From JAKAWQ01 sp963745975 (GTDB taxonomy: Bacteria; Pseudomonadota; Alphaproteobacteria; Acetobacterales; Acetobacteraceae): 64,000 nt of DNA. Both the position numbers and the translations under genes were made by a program. The stretch spans positions 868,001-932,000 of the forward strand of contig CAVUZJ010000009.1 of assembly GCA_963745975.1 (NCBI GenBank), written 5' to 3'. Positions 50,162 through 58,014 of this stretch are shown in pieces (within the stretch, counting starts at the first letter, position 1; the number at the start of each line of letters is the position of its first letter). Under the pieces are notes generated by a model, which saw only the letters and a list, made by a program, of their open reading frames with translations, was not told the DNA's origin and searched no databases.

Positions 50162-51037
50162 TCAGCGTCCGAGCAGGCCGGCCGGGCGCCAGGCGAGTGC
50201 GAGGAGGAGGAAGCCGAAGGCGACGGCCGGCGACCAGGAGGGGCCGTAGAAGGTCGCGGTGAGGCTTTCCATGATGCCGATCAGCATCGCCGCGATCACC
50301 GTGCCGGCGAAGCTGCCGAGGCCGCCCAAGACGCAGATCGCGAAGACGCGGCCGATATATTCGCGCCCGACGGAGGGCTCGACCGGCTGGATGACGATGA
50401 GGAAGGCACCGGCGAGGGAGGCGGTGGCGATCGAGCAGGCGAAGGCGATGCGCTTGATGCGGACCGGGTCCGCCGCCATGAGGCGAAGAGCGAGCGGGTC
50501 TTGCGCGACGGCGAGGATGGCGCGGCCGATGAAGGTGCGCGCGAGGAAGAGCTGGAGCCCGCCGATCACTGCCAGGCCGACGAGGCAGGGGACGAGCAGG
50601 CGGAGCGGGAGCTCGATGCCGCCGAGATGGAGGCTCGGGCCGACATAGATGGCGTCGGCGGAACGGTAGTCCACGCCGAAGGCGAGGATGAGGAGGACCT
50701 CGGTGATAAAGAGGATGCCGAAGAAGAAGGCGATGCCGCGCATCGCCTGATCCCCGCGTCTTTCGAAGGAGACGTGGTAGATCTGATAGATGGCGGCGCC
50801 GAGCAGGTAGAAGAGCGGCGTGAGCACGAGGCCGGCGAGAATGGGGTCGAGGCCGAGCCAGACGCCGAGCAGCCAGGCGCCGTACGAGCCCAGGACGATG
50901 AAGACCGGGTGGGCAATGTTGACGATGTCGAGCATGCCGAAGGAGATCGACACGCCGATCGAGACCGCGGCGTAGAATCCGCCGAGGAGGAGGCCCGAGA
51001 CGATCGCGTTGCCGAGCAGGCCGAGGGAGATATCCAC
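50162..51037 (-). CDS. livH: branched-chain amino-acid-type ABC permease LivH
   Basis: A 291-residue permease. GLLLGGFYAAVSIGVSISFG opens the fold; MLDIVNIAHPVFIVLGSYGA and the contact loop AVAQDPLALRLMAADPVRIK follow. First gene of livHMGF. No livK-type binding-protein gene lies next to it; the 279 bases upstream lead to the divergent iron importer instead. Confidence 0.92.
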   Translation of the reverse strand: MDISLGLLGNAIVSGLLLGGFYAAVSIGVSISFGMLDIVNIAHPVFIVLGSYGAWLLGVWLGLDPILAGLVLTPLFYLLGAAIYQIYHVSFERRGDQAMRGIAFFFGILFITEVLLILAFGVDYRSADAIYVGPSLHLGGIELPLRLLVPCLVGLAVIGGLQLFLARTFIGRAILAVAQDPLALRLMAADPVRIKRIAFACSIATASLAGAFLIVIQPVEPSVGREYIGRVFAICVLGGLGSFAGTVIAAMLIGIMESLTATFYGPSWSPAVAFGFLLLALAWRPAGLLGR

Positions 51038-51316
51038 GGGGGACTAGCGTGCCGTGCCGCGGCGAGGGGCCGCGCGGCGGGTGCGCGTGCGGGCTGTGAA
51101 GCGGTGCCTGGGCATCGTGCGTCCTCCCCCTGCGGCCGCTCCCGGGCCGGTTCGCGAACAGGATCGGGCATGAAGGCGGGTGCGGCAAGGGGCTTTGGCG
51201 GGCCCGTTTGACAAGAAGGGGGCTGTCCGGTAGAGGGCGCCTCGCAGAACTTGCGAACGACTATCAATTGCGATTCGCGCCCGCCTGGCGCGCGGAGAGA
51301 AGAGAAAGGCACGAAG

Positions 51317-52357
51317 ATGCGACCCTCCCGGCTTGACCGCCGCACGCTGCTCCACGGCCTCGCGGCCCTCGCCCCGATCGCGGCCGGCCTCGCGGCCGCG
51401 CGCCCCGCGCTGGCCGCGGGGACGGAGACGCTTACGCTCTATTCGGGACAGCATCCTCAGGTGGTCGCGATGCTGACGAAGGAATTTACCAAGGAGACCG
51501 GAATCGGCGTCGCGGTTCGTTCCGGCGAAGGGCCCGATATCTCCAACCAGATCCTCCGCGAAGGAAAATCATCACCCGCGGATGTCGTGTTCGTCGAGAA
51601 CTCGCCGGAGCTCGTGCTGCTCGCCGAGCATCGCCTGCTCGCCCCCGTCGCACCGGCGACGCTGGCCCGGGTCCCGCGGCAGGACAGCGCCGCGGACGGG
51701 CTCTGGCTCGGCGTGCTCGCCCGGCAGAACGTGCTGGCGTGGAATCCCGCTTTGATCGGGGCCGCGGATTTGCCGCGCTCGCTGCTCGACCTCGCACTCC
51801 CCGCGTGGAAGGGCAAGGTTGCGATCGCGCCGAGCGATTCCGATTTTCTTCCTCTGGTGGGCGCGGTGATCCACGCCGAGGGACGGGCGAAGGCGCTGGC
51901 GTGGCTGAAGGGGCTCAAGGCCAACGCGAAGATCTACGAGGACGACGAAGGGGTGGTCGCCGCCGTCAATCGCGGCAGCGTCGCGACCGGCGTCATCAAC
52001 AACTACTACTGGGCCCGGCTGGCGACCGAGCTGGGCGCGGGGGGAACGCACAGCAAGATTGCCCATTTCGCCCCCGGCGATATCGGCAATTTGATCAACA
52101 TCTCGGGGGCGGCGGTACTCGCGGCCTCGCGCCACCCGGCGGCGGCGCAGCGCTTCCTGGCGTTCCTTGTCAGCCGCAAGGCGCAGGAGATGCTGGCGCA
52201 CAGCAATGTCGATTACGAATATCCGCTGCTCGCGGGGGTGGCGCCGAACCCGATGCTGACGCCGGCGGCGGATCTGCACCCGCCGGCGATCCCGCCCGGC
52301 GCGCTCGGCGACGATCGCGAGCCGGCGCGGCTCCTCGAGGAGGCGGGATTGATCTGA
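51317..52357 (+). CDS. fbpA: Fe3+ ABC transporter substrate-binding protein (FbpA-like)
   Basis: A 346-residue periplasmic binding protein. A Tat-type signal (DRRTLLHGLAALAP) ends at ALAAG near 35. LTLYSGQHPQVVAMLTKEF, PADVVFVENSPELVLLAEH and GVINNYYWARLA (the di-Tyr ferric site region) are as in FbpA/FutA. It heads an operon with permease and ATPase. ATG 51317 was chosen at the start of the leader. No clear Fur box was found directly upstream. Confidence 0.88.
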   Translation: MRPSRLDRRTLLHGLAALAPIAAGLAAARPALAAGTETLTLYSGQHPQVVAMLTKEFTKETGIGVAVRSGEGPDISNQILREGKSSPADVVFVENSPELVLLAEHRLLAPVAPATLARVPRQDSAADGLWLGVLARQNVLAWNPALIGAADLPRSLLDLALPAWKGKVAIAPSDSDFLPLVGAVIHAEGRAKALAWLKGLKANAKIYEDDEGVVAAVNRGSVATGVINNYYWARLATELGAGGTHSKIAHFAPGDIGNLINISGAAVLAASRHPAAAQRFLAFLVSRKAQEMLAHSNVDYEYPLLAGVAPNPMLTPAADLHPPAIPPGALGDDREPARLLEEAGLI

Positions 52358-52361
52358 GACG

Positions 52362-53942
52362 ATGAGCGGGCGCCCCATCCCTGGCAGTGCCGCGCCGCCG
52401 CCGCGCGCGCTGATCCCGGCGGCCGCGGTGCCGGCGCTGTTGGTCGCCGTGCCGATCGTGATCACGCTCGCGGACGCGGCAGGCGCCGGGCCGGCCCGGA
52501 TCTTCGCCCTGCTCGACCGGCCGCTCGTCGCCGAGCTGCTCACCAACACCCTGCTGCTCACGCTCGCGACCTCGCTTGCGGGGATGGCGATCGGCACCGC
52601 CGCGGCGGTGCTCGTCGAGCGCACCGACCTTCCGGGAAGGCACGCCTTTTCGGCCCTCGCCGCCGCGCCCTTCGCGGTGCCGGCCTTCATCGCGAGCTAC
52701 GCCTGGGTTTCGCTGAGCCCGGGGTTGGAGGGGTTCGCGGGCGCGCTGCTGGCGACCGTTTTCTCCTATTTTCCCCTGGTCTATCTGCCGGTCGCGGCGG
52801 CGCTGCGCGGCCTCGACCCGGCGCTCGAGGACAGCGCCCGCTCGCTCGGCTGCTCGGCGGGCAGCTCCTTTCGCCGCGTCGTCCTGCCGCAGTTGCGGCC
52901 TTCCATGTTCGGCGGCGCGCTCCTGGTCGCGCTCAATGCGCTGGTCGAGTTCGGCGCTTTCGCGCTGATGCGGTTCCGGACCTTCACGACCGAGATCTAC
53001 GCCGCCTACCAGGCGGGTTTCGGAGGCGACGAGGCGGCGGCGCTGGCGGTGGTGCTGCTCGCCATCTGCCTCGCCTGCCTCGCCGCCGAGCAGGTGCTGC
53101 GCCGGCGCGTGCGCTATTCCCGGCTCGGGCGCGGGGTGCGGCGCCCCACCGTTCCCTACCGGCTCGGGCCCTGGCGCTTTCCCTGCTGCGCGGCGCTCGC
53201 CGCGCTCTTCGCGCTGGCGGTGGGCCTGCCGGTCGGGATGATCCTCTACTGGCTGACGCGCCACGGCGCGGCCGCGATCACGCCCGACGAGGTCTCCGCG
53301 GGCGCGGTCCTTCGCGCGACCCTGACGACGATCGGCCTCGGGCTGGCCGGCGCCGCGCTCACCCTCGTGCTGGCGCTGCCGCTCGGCGTCCTCTCCACCC
53401 GCCGTCCCGGGAGCAAGCTCGCCACGACGCTCGAGCGCGGCGCCTGGCTCGCCCAGGGCGTGCCGGGGATCGTCATCGCGCTGGCGCTGATCTCGGCGAC
53501 CGTGGGCACGCTGCCGTGGCTCTATGAGAGCACGGCCCTGCTGCTGCTCGCCTACGCCATCCTCTTCATGCCCTATGCCCTGGTCGGGATCCGCGCGGCA
53601 CTGCTCCAGGCGGAGCGGCAGCTCGAGGAGGCCGGGCGCTCGCTCGGCCTCAACTGGTTCGAGGTGCTCGTGCGGATCACTTTGCCGCTCGCGGCACCCG
53701 GGCTCGGCGCGGCCGCCGCGCTCGTCTTCATCGCCGTCACCACAGAGCTGACGGCGACGCTGCTGCTGGCGCCGATCGGCACCGAGACGCTTGCAATCCG
53801 GATCTGGGACGACACTTCCACGCTTGCCTTCGCCGCCGCCGCGCCCTTCGCCGCGATCCTGGTCGCACTCTCGCTCACGGCGAGCCTGATCCTCGCGCGG
53901 CGGTTCGACCTCGCGACGGTTCGGCTCGATCTCGGGGGCTAG
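52362..53942 (+). CDS. fbpB: Fe3+ ABC transporter permease (FbpB-like)
   Basis: A 526-residue fused permease with two membrane domains, as usual for FbpB. Contact loops are LEDSARSLGCSAGSSFRRV near 158-176 and LEEAGRSLGLNWFEVLVRI near 423-441. It starts 4 bases after the fbpA stop. Pore-forming inner-membrane component. Confidence 0.9.
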   Translation: MSGRPIPGSAAPPPRALIPAAAVPALLVAVPIVITLADAAGAGPARIFALLDRPLVAELLTNTLLLTLATSLAGMAIGTAAAVLVERTDLPGRHAFSALAAAPFAVPAFIASYAWVSLSPGLEGFAGALLATVFSYFPLVYLPVAAALRGLDPALEDSARSLGCSAGSSFRRVVLPQLRPSMFGGALLVALNALVEFGAFALMRFRTFTTEIYAAYQAGFGGDEAAALAVVLLAICLACLAAEQVLRRRVRYSRLGRGVRRPTVPYRLGPWRFPCCAALAALFALAVGLPVGMILYWLTRHGAAAITPDEVSAGAVLRATLTTIGLGLAGAALTLVLALPLGVLSTRRPGSKLATTLERGAWLAQGVPGIVIALALISATVGTLPWLYESTALLLLAYAILFMPYALVGIRAALLQAERQLEEAGRSLGLNWFEVLVRITLPLAAPGLGAAAALVFIAVTTELTATLLLAPIGTETLAIRIWDDTSTLAFAAAAPFAAILVALSLTASLILARRFDLATVRLDLGG

Positions 53943-53944
53943 CA

Positions 53945-55042
53945 ATGGCCGAACTTCGCATCGCTGGCCTCACCAAGCGCTTCGGCGGGAAGACCGTGCT
54001 CGACGGGCTCGATCTCGTCGTGCCGTCGGGCCAGCTCCTCGTCGTGCTCGGCCCCTCCGGCTGCGGCAAGACGACGCTGCTGCGGCTGATCGCCGGTTTC
54101 GAGCGGGCGGATGCGGGGACGATCCGTATCGGCGAGGAGGCGGTCGTGGCACCCGGCCTCTACGAGCTGCCGGAGCGACGGCGGATCGGCTATCTCGCCC
54201 AAGAGGGCGCCCTCTTCCCGCACCTGACCGTCGCCCGCAATATCGGCTTCGGGCTGCGCGGGCGGCCCGACCGCGGGCGCCGCGTGGCCGAGCTGATCGA
54301 GATGGTCGGGCTGGCGGGCGAGTATGCGAACCGCTTCCCGCATGAGCTTTCGGGCGGCGAGCAGCAGCGGGTCGCCCTCGCCCGGGCGCTGGCGCCGGCC
54401 CCGCGGCTCGTGCTGCTCGACGAGCCCTTCTCCGCCCTCGACGCGGCACTTCGCCAGGCGGTGCGCGACACCGTCGCCGCCGCGCTCAAGCGCGCCGGCG
54501 CGACGGCGGTGCTGGTGACGCACGACCAGGCCGAGGCCTTCTCCATGGGCGATCATGTCGCGGTGATGAGGATGGGCCGGATCGCGCAGATCGGCGATCC
54601 GGTCTCGCTCTACCGCCATCCGGCGGACCCGGCGCTGGCGCAGTTCGTGGGCGAGGCCGTGCTGATCCCGGGGGTTGCGGCCGGCGGGCAAGCGTCCTCG
54701 GCGCTCGGGACGAGCCCGCTCGCCGTCGGCATGGAAGGCCCAGTGGAAGGCCCAATGGAAGGCCCAATGGAAGGCCCAATGGAAGGCAAGGTGGAGGTCA
54801 TGATCCGGCCGGAGCAGATAAGGCTGACCCCGCCGGGTGCGGCCGGCAGCCTTCCGGCGGTGGTGTCCGACGTTGTCTTCTACGGTCATGACGCGGTGGT
54901 GCGGCTGACCCTCTCCGGGAAACCGGGGGGGAGCATCTCGGCGCGGCTCTTCGGCCAGGACGTGCCGCGGCCGGGCCAGGCGGTGGGCGTCGCGGTCGAG
55001 GGCGAGGTGATCGCCTATCCCGCCGCTTCGTCCTCCCCATAG
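53945..55042 (+). CDS. fbpC: Fe3+ ABC transporter ATPase (FbpC-like) with a repeat in the linker
   Basis: A 365-residue ATPase. Walker A GPSGCGKTT at 36-44, signature LSGGEQQR near 134, Walker B LVLLDEP near 157 and VTHDQAEAF. A five-fold Met/Val-Glu-Gly-Pro repeat lies at about 263-282 between the ATPase core and the TOBE domain (IRPEQIRLTPPG). It starts 2 bases after fbpB. The repeat length may vary between strains without loss of function. Confidence 0.92.
   Translation: MAELRIAGLTKRFGGKTVLDGLDLVVPSGQLLVVLGPSGCGKTTLLRLIAGFERADAGTIRIGEEAVVAPGLYELPERRRIGYLAQEGALFPHLTVARNIGFGLRGRPDRGRRVAELIEMVGLAGEYANRFPHELSGGEQQRVALARALAPAPRLVLLDEPFSALDAALRQAVRDTVAAALKRAGATAVLVTHDQAEAFSMGDHVAVMRMGRIAQIGDPVSLYRHPADPALAQFVGEAVLIPGVAAGGQASSALGTSPLAVGMEGPVEGPMEGPMEGPMEGKVEVMIRPEQIRLTPPGAAGSLPAVVSDVVFYGHDAVVRLTLSGKPGGSISARLFGQDVPRPGQAVGVAVEGEVIAYPAASSSP
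54731..54790 (+). repeat. 12-bp tandem repeat (5 units) in fbpC
   Basis: Units of the form atggaaggccca follow each other at 54731, 54743, 54755, 54767 and 54779. Unit 2 starts with gtg and unit 5 ends in aag; the rest are identical. Each adds four residues, MEGP. Near-identity of units indicates recent slippage. Confidence 0.92.
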
Positions 55043-55065
55043 TCCGAGACGCGCCGCCTTCCCGC

Positions 55066-55103
55066 TTGACCGCCGACTGATAATGCGAATAATTCGCATT
55101 ATC
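55066..55103 (+). promoter_or_regulatory. promoter with a Fur-box-like palindrome
   Basis: A perfect 12-bp inverted repeat with one central base (55079-55103; arms GATAATGCGAAT and ATTCGCATTATC) contains TGCGAAT-A-ATTCGCA, the usual alphaproteobacterial Fur-box form. It overlaps a predicted -10 (AATAAT, 55088-55093), 16 bases from a -35 TTGACC (55066-55071). It lies 20 bases before the ATG of the next gene. Iron-replete repression is expected. Confidence 0.8.
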
Positions 55104-55123
55104 GATTCTGCCCCGAGGCCCCG

Positions 55124-56242
55124 ATGCACCAGTCCCTGCCCGTCTCGCTGATCCTGTTGGCCGCTTCCCTCCCGCTCGCCCACGCGGCCTCGCCGCCCGC
55201 CCTCACCGCCCTTTCCGGCCACCGATTGCTCGCCTCCACCGTGCCGGGGAACGGCGATCTCAACCCCTACGCGGTGGTGGTGGCGCCGGTCTCCGCCGGC
55301 ACCGTCAAGGCGGGCGACGTGCTGGTCGACAACTTCAACGCGCGCAGCAATTTCCAGGGCACCGGGACGACGATCGTGGATTACGACCAAGCGACGAAGA
55401 CGGCGCGCCTGTTCGCCACCCTGCCGGCGAAGCTCGCCGGCTGCCCGGGCGGCGTCGGGCTCACCGCGGCGATGACGATGCTCAAGGCGGGCTGGATCAT
55501 CGTCGGCAGCGCGCCCAGCACCGACGGCACGACGAAAACCCGCGGCGCCGGGTGCCTGATCGTGCTCGATCCGGAGGGGAAGCTCGCGGGCACGATCGCC
55601 GGGCCCGAGATCGACGACCCTTGGGGCGACATGGCGGTGATCGACCGCGGCAGCAGCGCGACCCTCTTCGTGAGCAATGTCGGCTTCGGGATCGGCGCCG
55701 AGATTGGTCCCCTGGGCCGGCGTCCGGTGCGGCGGGCGAACGTGCTGCGCATCGAGCTGATGCTTCCGGCGGGCAAGCCGCCGGTGGTCGAGGGAAAGAC
55801 GGTGATCGCCGACGGTTTTTCCTCCCAAGCCGACGCCGGCGCCTTCCTCATCGGCCCAACCGGACTGGCGCTCGCGGCCAACGGGGCGCTCTACGTCTCG
55901 GATGCGCTCGGCAACCGGGTGGTGGCGATCGACCATGCCGCCACGCGCGCCGACAGCGCCGGGACCGGCCGCGTCGTGAGCGAGGGCGGGCTTCTGAAGC
56001 GGCCGCTTGCGATGGTGATCGCGGCCAACGGCGATCTTCTCGTCACCAACGCGCTCAACGGCCAGGTGGTCGAGATCGATCCGGCGAGCGGCACGCAGCG
56101 CGGCGCGCTCTGGCTCGACAGCGACCAGGCGCAGGACCCGGCCGGGAACGGCGATCTCTTCGGCATCGCGATGATGCCGGATGGCAAGGGCCTCTATTAC
56201 GTCGAGGACGACACCAATGCGCTGATGCAGGCGCCGCGTTGA
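55124..56242 (+). CDS. exported NHL/SMP-30-like beta-propeller protein
   Basis: A 372-residue protein with a signal peptide (1-21, ending AHAA). Repeated propeller blades are visible: GPTGLALAANGALYVSDALGNRVVAID near the C-terminal third (core ALYVSDALGNRV) and MVIAANGDLLVTNALNGQVVEID (core LLVTNALNGQVVEI), each about 55 residues. No catalytic motif was recognised. A Fur-type box lies directly upstream and the Dyp peroxidase overlaps its stop, so a part in periplasmic iron or haem handling is likely. Not EfeO, whose sequence is unrelated. Confidence 0.8.
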   Translation: MHQSLPVSLILLAASLPLAHAASPPALTALSGHRLLASTVPGNGDLNPYAVVVAPVSAGTVKAGDVLVDNFNARSNFQGTGTTIVDYDQATKTARLFATLPAKLAGCPGGVGLTAAMTMLKAGWIIVGSAPSTDGTTKTRGAGCLIVLDPEGKLAGTIAGPEIDDPWGDMAVIDRGSSATLFVSNVGFGIGAEIGPLGRRPVRRANVLRIELMLPAGKPPVVEGKTVIADGFSSQADAGAFLIGPTGLALAANGALYVSDALGNRVVAIDHAATRADSAGTGRVVSEGGLLKRPLAMVIAANGDLLVTNALNGQVVEIDPASGTQRGALWLDSDQAQDPAGNGDLFGIAMMPDGKGLYYVEDDTNALMQAPR

Positions 56243-57462
56243 CCTCGCGCCGCGCCTTCCTCGGCGGGGTCGGCGCCGCTGCGGCGGCCGCGATTGTTCC
56301 GGCCTTCGCCAGCTCGGAGAATTTCTTCGGGCCGCATCAGGCCGGGATCGCGACGCCGCAGCAGGGAAGCCTGCAATTCGCGGTCTTCGACGTCACGACC
56401 GAGCGCCGCGACGAGCTGATCGGGCTGATGCGCGCCTGGACGCTCGCCGCCGCGCGGCTCACCGCGGGCCTGCCCGCCGATCATCTCGGAACCGCGCCAG
56501 CCGCTCCGACCGGCGACAGCGGCGAGGCGATCGGGCTCGACCCCGCGCGGCTTACCCTCACCGTGGGCTTCGGGCCCGGGCTTTTCCTCTATCAGGGCGA
56601 GGACCGCTTCGGGCTCGGTTCCCTCCGGCCGCCGGCGCTCGTCGATCTTCCGATTTTTCCCGGCGACCAGCTCGAGCCCGGCAAGACGGGCGGCGCGATC
56701 GCGGTGCAAGCCTGCGCCGACGATCCGCAGATCGCCTTCCACGCCGTCCGCCAGCTTGCCCGGATCGGCGACGGCGCGGTCGCGCTCAAATGGACGCAGC
56801 GCGGCTTTTCGACGGCGCCGCAGACGAAGGGGACCCCGCGCAACCTGATGGGCTTCAAGGACGGGACGATGAACCCCGATCCCGCCGATCCGCGGGCGAT
56901 GGCGGAGTTCGTCTGGGCGGGTGCGGAAGGCCCGGCCTGGATACGGGGCGGCACGTATCTGGTGGCGCGGCGCATCCGCATCGCGCTCGAGCACTGGGAC
57001 CGGATGAAGCTCGGCTTCCAGGAGCAGGTGTTCGGGCGGCACAAATATTCCGGCGCCCCGCTCGGCGAAACGAAGGAGTTCGCAGCGCTCGACCTCACTG
57101 CTGCGAACGCGGACGGCGATCCGCTCATCCCCGCGACGGCGCATGCCCGGCTCGGCGCGCCGGCGCTGAACGGCGGCGCGCAGGTGCTGCGCCGCTCCTT
57201 CTCCTACAGCGACGGCGCGGACTTTGTCGCCGAGCGCTGGCCGCCCTGGCGCCAGGCGATCGAATACGATGCCGGGCTGATGTTCATGGCCTACCAGAAG
57301 GACCCGCGCACCGGCTTCATCCGCATCTTCGAGACGATGTCGCGGCTCGATGCGCTCAATCAGTTCACGACGCATGTGGGCAGCGGGATCTTCGCCTGCC
57401 CCGGCGGTGTCGCTGCGGGCTCGTATCTTGGCGAGTCGCTGCTCGAAGCGGAGGCGGGCTAG
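56239..57462 (+). CDS. Tat-exported Dyp-type haem peroxidase (EfeB-like)
   Basis: A 407-residue haem protein. A Tat signal, TSRRAFLGG, is at 2-10 with cleavage near AFA. The Dyp motif GFKDG at 205-209 supplies distal Asp208. Later marks are KYSGAPLGETKEF and HVGSGIFACPGG. EfeB-type enzymes oxidise porphyrinogens or help Fe2+ uptake. TTG 56239 is the probable start because it overlaps the upstream stop (TTGA) and begins directly with the twin-Arg motif. Cotranscribed with the propeller gene under the Fur box. Confidence 0.9.
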   Translation: MTSRRAFLGGVGAAAAAAIVPAFASSENFFGPHQAGIATPQQGSLQFAVFDVTTERRDELIGLMRAWTLAAARLTAGLPADHLGTAPAAPTGDSGEAIGLDPARLTLTVGFGPGLFLYQGEDRFGLGSLRPPALVDLPIFPGDQLEPGKTGGAIAVQACADDPQIAFHAVRQLARIGDGAVALKWTQRGFSTAPQTKGTPRNLMGFKDGTMNPDPADPRAMAEFVWAGAEGPAWIRGGTYLVARRIRIALEHWDRMKLGFQEQVFGRHKYSGAPLGETKEFAALDLTAANADGDPLIPATAHARLGAPALNGGAQVLRRSFSYSDGADFVAERWPPWRQAIEYDAGLMFMAYQKDPRTGFIRIFETMSRLDALNQFTTHVGSGIFACPGGVAAGSYLGESLLEAEAG

Positions 57463-57902
57463 ATCCGCTTGGAGAGATAGAAGCAGCGATGGCCGGGCGG
57501 GCAATCGTCGAGCGTGCCGATATGGGCAAATCCCATCCGCTCGTAGAAGGGGCGCGCCTGGAAGCTGAAGGTGTTGACGACGACGCCGCGGCAGCCGCGT
57601 GCGCGGGCCTCGTTCTCCGCGCCGCGGAGAAGGGCAGCGCCGATGCCCCGGCCGCGCAGCTCGGGCGGGACGTAGAGGACCTGGATCGCGAGCCAGCGAT
57701 AGATCGTCTCGCCCGAAAGGCCGCCGATGACCTCGCCGGCCGGGGCGCGCTGCAAGGCGAGCACGAGGGGGCGCGATTCGGCCGGGCCGGCGAAGGGCGC
57801 GTTGAAGGAAGCGAGCGGACGCGCGATCGCGGCGAAGAGGGCTGGCTCCGGCTGCTCGATGAGGGCGATTTGGGCGCTGCTCTCGGGAAACGGGTGGTCC
57901 AC
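57459..57902 (-). CDS. GNAT-family N-acetyltransferase
   Basis: A protein of about 147 residues with the GNAT fold. The acetyl-CoA site is RGRGIGAALLRGAENEA, preceded by LYVPPELRG and followed by VNTFSFQARPFYERMGF. GTG 57902 gives a normal length; a TTG at 57956 would add 18 residues. Tail-to-tail overlap of 4 bases with the Dyp gene. Substrate unknown. Confidence 0.85.
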   Translation of the reverse strand: MDHPFPESSAQIALIEQPEPALFAAIARPLASFNAPFAGPAESRPLVLALQRAPAGEVIGGLSGETIYRWLAIQVLYVPPELRGRGIGAALLRGAENEARARGCRGVVVNTFSFQARPFYERMGFAHIGTLDDCPPGHRCFYLSKRI

Positions 57903-58014
57903 GCGCGCTCTCTCGGGTGATGGCGGGACGGAGGGTACGGCGAGAGGAATTAACAATCCCTGCGCCGCGCGCGTTCTTTGCGTTTTGCCAACCTCGCCCT
58001 TTTACGATCGGGCG

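Noticed and set aside
51241..51275. TTGCGAACGACTATCAATTGCGA-like stretch as a Fur box before fbpA
   Set aside because: The two halves do not form the TGCnAATnATTnGCA palindrome; similarity to the clear box at 55079 is too weak.
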